NCBI RefSeq assembly: GCF_003030305.1
Contig: NZ_CP023676.1
Span: forward strand, 2,356,001-2,420,000
Direction of reading: 5' to 3'
Origin: Cutibacterium acnes
Lineage (GTDB): Bacteria > Actinomycetota > Actinomycetes > Propionibacteriales > Propionibacteriaceae
DNA length: 64,000 nucleotides
Numbering within the stretch: position 1 is the stretch's first letter; each line of letters opens with the position of its first letter. The translations under genes were made by a program, and so were the position numbers. Shown here piece by piece: positions 61,154 to 64,000 of the stretch. Below the pieces are notes generated by a model. That model was given only the letters and a program-made list of their open reading frames with translations. It did not search any database and was not told the origin of the DNA.

Positions 61154-62344
61154 TCAGTCCAGGCGCCGGGCGGAGGGCCCCGGACGTGTGACCACGGTAA
61201 CGGCCTGTCCAGCCTCCTCCGAGTACTCGTCGCGGTACTTACCGAGCCACGTACTAGCGAACTCCGGAGCCTCGGCATTAGGCACGAGAGCCCACACCGA
61301 GCCACCGAAACCTGCCCCGAACGAGGTGGCCCCAGTCGCTCCAAGTTCGCGAGCGATGCGCGCGAGAGCCGATGTCTGTGGCACTTGATTGCCAAGAAGG
61401 TCCTCGGCCGCGCGTTGCGACTCGTCAGCCATTCGACCGAATCTTTCAAGGTCACCACACGCCAGTGCTTTCGACGCCTCAGGAATGATGCTTTCAGACT
61501 CGGTAAGGAAGTGATCGAGGCGCCGAGTGAGATCGGCGCGATCGCTCACCACCTCGTGCAACTTCTCAGCATTAGGGTCGGCCACTAGGGCATCCCCGAG
61601 GACAGCGTCCTCACGACCTGTGGTCGAATTCCACCGTTCGATGATCTCGCGCGTCGCCAACGATGCCGCGTTGTAAAGATCACGAGCAGCTCCGGTCTTC
61701 TCGGCCGCGACCCCGGAAACGATGACGACAAAGGACATGTCTTCAGGGAATGGGACCCGTTGCTGCAATCGAATCGGGCAGAAGCGAAATTGACCGAGCT
61801 GCCCGTCCTTACTGCACACCATTGCGGTGTGGTCCTCTGAACCGCCAAAAGTGCCCACACCTGCGGCCCCTACCAGGTTCTTGAAAGTCATACCGTTCTC
61901 ATGACAGGCCAGATACCCAGCCAGATCGGCATCGTCGGTGATGTTGTCCTGCCAGGTGCGGGTATCAGGCAGCCCATTGAAATCAGCCAGGCCCAACACG
62001 ATCGCGCTGACGAGGGCAGAGGAAGAACTCATCCCACTGGCTAACGGCAGGTCAGAAGTGAGCCGAATCCTGGCGGGGGCCAAATCACCGAAATTTGCCG
62101 CCAAACGGTCAACAACGGCTTGTGCGTACCTACCCCAGTGACCAGCCGGCAATTTTGGATCATGACCCGCGGCTAAGGACAGCTCACCGGGAGCGGCGTC
62201 CGTCGACACCGTTATCCCACTGTCACCCGGCTCGATTGAAATCGTCACCCCGCGATCCACGGCGGCCACCAGTGTGGACCCGCCAGCGTAGTCAGTGTGC
62301 TTGCCGAGAACCTCTATCCGTCCCGGAACGAACCAGCGTGTCAC
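61154..62344 (-). CDS. Galactokinase-like GHMP sugar kinase
   Basis: 396 residues. GHMP family motifs: PGRIEVLGKHTDYAGG (motif 1; typical galactokinases have GEHTDY), LASGMSSSSALVSAIV (motif 2, ATP site) and GATSFGAGFGGSVWALV (motif 3). Phosphorylates a sugar at C1 most likely; the Glu-to-Lys change in motif 1 near the sugar site suggests a substrate other than galactose. Starts at GTG 62344, overlapping the nucleotidyltransferase stop by 4 nt. Confidence 0.85.
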   Translation of the reverse strand: MTRWFVPGRIEVLGKHTDYAGGSTLVAAVDRGVTISIEPGDSGITVSTDAAPGELSLAAGHDPKLPAGHWGRYAQAVVDRLAANFGDLAPARIRLTSDLPLASGMSSSSALVSAIVLGLADFNGLPDTRTWQDNITDDADLAGYLACHENGMTFKNLVGAAGVGTFGGSEDHTAMVCSKDGQLGQFRFCPIRLQQRVPFPEDMSFVVIVSGVAAEKTGAARDLYNAASLATREIIERWNSTTGREDAVLGDALVADPNAEKLHEVVSDRADLTRRLDHFLTESESIIPEASKALACGDLERFGRMADESQRAAEDLLGNQVPQTSALARIARELGATGATSFGAGFGGSVWALVPNAEAPEFASTWLGKYRDEYSEEAGQAVTVVTRPGPSARRLD

Positions 62345-63177
62345 AGTTTCACCTCACGGCTGCTGAGAGCCTCCACTACAGACGTAATGTCGCCGCGGTT
62401 CGACATGTCGAGAACTCCCGACTCGACCGGAACGACATCAAAATGCTCGCCATGCTCCACCATCCAGCGCACTGCATCGACAATCTCGTATTCCCCGCGC
62501 TCCGACTTGTCGATCGAGCGGCACGCCTCGAAGATTCTCGGGGTAAGAAGGAAACAGTTCATCGATACCAGCGCAGTCTCTCCGGCAGCATCAACGATGT
62601 GGGGGTCCGGCTTCTCGATGATATCCGTAAGTTGACCTGAATCATCAGAATCCAGCAGGGCGAAGGCACGAATGCGCTCAGGATCGATGTTGGACTGCGC
62701 GATCATGGCGCGCTTCGTGAAACCTAGGGTTCCTGAGGCGGGAACCTCGCGAAGTCTGGCGACCGCGTCCTCCGGGTAAAAATTGTCAGAGTTCACAACC
62801 AGCACACGGTCATCACCGGCAAATTCCTCGGCGGCTGCGACGGCGTCCGCAGTACCCAGAGGATGCTCCTGGACCGCATAGACAATCGATAACCGCGATT
62901 TTTCGCATGCGTCGTAGTAGTCCCGGATTACGTTGTGTTCAGGGCCGATCACCAGACAAAATTCGTCAAAGCCAGCGTCGGCTAGCGCTGAGATGACGTA
63001 GTCGAGAAATGGACGATCATCAAGACTGATCATTGCCTTGACGCCGGCTGAAGCAGCAGCTGCTTGGTCTGCTGTAAGGGAGACTCCCTCGACAGATTTG
63101 CGCATCCGCGTTCCCAAACCACGCGCCATGATGACGACCTTGTGAGGAGCCGTTTGTGCCACGGGATCGTGTGTCAT
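62341..63177 (-). CDS. Nucleotidyltransferase (sugar-1-phosphate type)
   Basis: 278 residues. NTP-transferase fold with a variant of the GxGTR nucleotide-binding signature (VVIMARGLGTRMRKS), then KAMISLDDRPFLDYVI, QEHPLGTADAV and VVNSDNFYP (metal-binding Asp). It likely joins a sugar 1-phosphate to a nucleotide. Coupled to the kinase (ATGA/GTGA-type overlap), giving a kinase-then-nucleotidyltransferase pair. TAGGAT ends 7 nt before ATG 63177 (leaderless). Confidence 0.85.
   Translation of the reverse strand: MTHDPVAQTAPHKVVIMARGLGTRMRKSVEGVSLTADQAAAASAGVKAMISLDDRPFLDYVISALADAGFDEFCLVIGPEHNVIRDYYDACEKSRLSIVYAVQEHPLGTADAVAAAEEFAGDDRVLVVNSDNFYPEDAVARLREVPASGTLGFTKRAMIAQSNIDPERIRAFALLDSDDSGQLTDIIEKPDPHIVDAAGETALVSMNCFLLTPRIFEACRSIDKSERGEYEIVDAVRWMVEHGEHFDVVPVESGVLDMSNRGDITSVVEALSSREVKL
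63085..63090 (-). other. No additional element seen in the nucleotidyltransferase 5' coding end
   Basis: This position lies inside the nucleotidyltransferase gene. It is noted only to record that its promoter hexamer is instead at 63185-63190. Confidence 0.1.
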
Positions 63178-63184
63178 GTGGGTA

Positions 63185-63190
63185 ATCCTA
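63185..63190 (-). promoter_or_regulatory. -10 hexamer TAGGAT (nucleotidyltransferase gene)
   Basis: Minus-strand TAGGAT, 7 nt before ATG 63177. Confidence 0.5.
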
Positions 63191-63289
63191 GGAATCAGTT
63201 CGAGTCCGCGCGCAGATAGGGCAACATCCGGTCACCTAAGATGATCCTTTTCCATTTCTACCCGTCCGTCAGGGGACACATCAATCACG

Positions 63290-63295
63290 TATCCT
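63290..63295 (+). promoter_or_regulatory. -10 hexamer TATCCT (63302 gene)
   Basis: Six bases separate it from ATG 63302. Confidence 0.5.
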
Positions 63296-63301
63296 AGCGA
63301 C

Positions 63302-64000
63302 ATGGTCACCGGTAGTAACGGCACCTCAGGCAAGAAATCGCAAGCTAGCACGCACACCTGGGCAATCCTCTTCTTCCTCGCCCTCATCGTCGTTATGCGG
63401 CATAGCGCCTTGGGTGCGCTCCTCAGCTTGGTGGTGGTCATGACGATCATCATGTGGGTCGTTCAAAGACAGAAGGCTCAGGCCAAACGAGTCAAAAACG
63501 GTGGGCACCACGAGTCCACCTCGGACAAGCAAAATCTGGGGAACCTGAACCCCAACCCCACAGACGACAAGAAGGTCATTGAACGCAGACCTCGATCATC
63601 AGCAAACAGGGCCGACAGCTTCTCCGCCTCTCCGGACAAGGGCCTGTTCGGTGGCTCCTTCGCTGCTCTGACCGATGCGTTGCCCGGCAACGTTGATGAG
63701 CCCGGTAAGCACATTGAACCCGCGCAACCTCAGCAACATCACCCAGCCCCGGAACGAGGGTCTTCGCAGCATCATGCTTATGCACCGCGCCCCTCCCATC
63801 AGCCTCCGGATTCCGTGAGTTTTCACGACCCCGAATCCCTTCGGCCTGAGATCTCTCGGCCCGGAGTCGAGCCAGCGACCAAGCCTGCCTCCCGTGTTCT
63901 GGCACCCGCCCCACCGATAAAAACCACAGCCCCGGCTCCTGCTGTCACTCAGAAAGCCGCCTCAACCGCTGCCCCGGCAAAAATCGCCCGCGGCAGCCGA
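63302..64000 (+). CDS. Membrane-anchored protein with long disordered domain (truncated by window edge)
   Basis: 233 codons are open from ATG 63302 to the window end. A short Ser/Thr/Lys leader precedes two close hydrophobic helices (about residues 21-31 and 38-53), a basic stop-transfer (QRQKAQAKRVK) and then a long Pro/Ala/His/Ser-rich, apparently disordered region. TATCCT ends 6 nt before the ATG, so the message may be leaderless. Divergent from the nucleotidyltransferase gene. Not recognised; a cell-envelope or division-related role would be a guess. Confidence 0.7.
   Translation, partial: MVTGSNGTSGKKSQASTHTWAILFFLALIVVMRHSALGALLSLVVVMTIIMWVVQRQKAQAKRVKNGGHHESTSDKQNLGNLNPNPTDDKKVIERRPRSSANRADSFSASPDKGLFGGSFAALTDALPGNVDEPGKHIEPAQPQQHHPAPERGSSQHHAYAPRPSHQPPDSVSFHDPESLRPEISRPGVEPATKPASRVLAPAPPIKTTAPAPAVTQKAASTAAPAKIARGSR

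Noticed and set aside
1-64000. CRISPR arrays, tRNA or rRNA genes, prophage
   Set aside because: No regularly spaced short repeats, no cloverleaf-like sequences noticed by eye and no phage-type genes. tRNAscan-SE and a CRISPR finder would confirm.

Overview
The window is a gene-dense, GC-rich actinobacterial chromosome segment. Gene content, protein sequences and codon choice point to Propionibacteriales, most likely Cutibacterium (C. acnes or a close relative). This is inference from recognised families; no database was searched. No rRNA, tRNA, CRISPR array, transposase or prophage gene was seen.

Layout. 1-5.5 kb: a truncated gene, a GyrI-like protein, a G5/RlpA-type cell-wall protein, and a copper operon read leftward (csoR, copZ-like chaperone, copA) with a palindromic operator. 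5.5-5.95 kb: an AT-rich intergenic region with several DnaA boxes in front of dnaB. 7.3-9.4 kb: an MDR oxidoreductase, a small membrane protein and an AAG-type DNA glycosylase. 9.7-13.9 kb: glpA-glpB-glpC (anaerobic glycerol-3-phosphate dehydrogenase). 14.3-19.6 kb: a 2-hydroxyacid dehydrogenase, two MarR regulators, a ClC channel and an APC permease. 20-25.8 kb: an SbcD/SbcC-like pair and a MATE/TetR pair. 25.9-33.9 kb: class IV aminotransferase, YbaK, membrane proteins, an L,D-transpeptidase, a PfkB-kinase remnant, glutamine-dependent NAD synthetase and a double-length phosphofructokinase.

34-45 kb is bounded by two apparently identical 1,193-bp direct repeats, each carrying a complete alanine dehydrogenase gene with codons ending almost only in G or T. 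Between them lie a CycA-like permease, a 43-residue membrane protein, an L,D-transpeptidase, an SH3/RlpA cell-wall protein, citrate synthase and adenosine deaminase. After the second ald comes an apparently frameshifted two-module Lrp/AsnC regulator, divergent from a tightly coupled ornithine-degradation operon at 46.6-54.7 kb: 2,4-diaminopentanoate dehydrogenase, AKP thiolase OrtA/OrtB, D-ornithine aminomutase OraS/OraE, a MutL-type reactivase and an ornithine racemase. Two more CycA-like permeases and alanine racemase follow. The right end holds a phosphohexomutase, a galactokinase-like GHMP kinase, a nucleotidyltransferase and a truncated membrane protein.

How it fits together. The ornithine operon would turn L-ornithine into acetyl-CoA plus D-alanine. 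Alanine racemase and the two alanine dehydrogenases could then give pyruvate, ammonium and NADH, and citrate synthase can take the acetyl-CoA. About 20 kb therefore encodes a coherent anaerobic amino-acid-catabolism module next to glycerol-3-phosphate oxidation and glycolysis. Many start codons sit 6-7 nt after a TAnnnT hexamer, which suggests widespread leaderless transcription.
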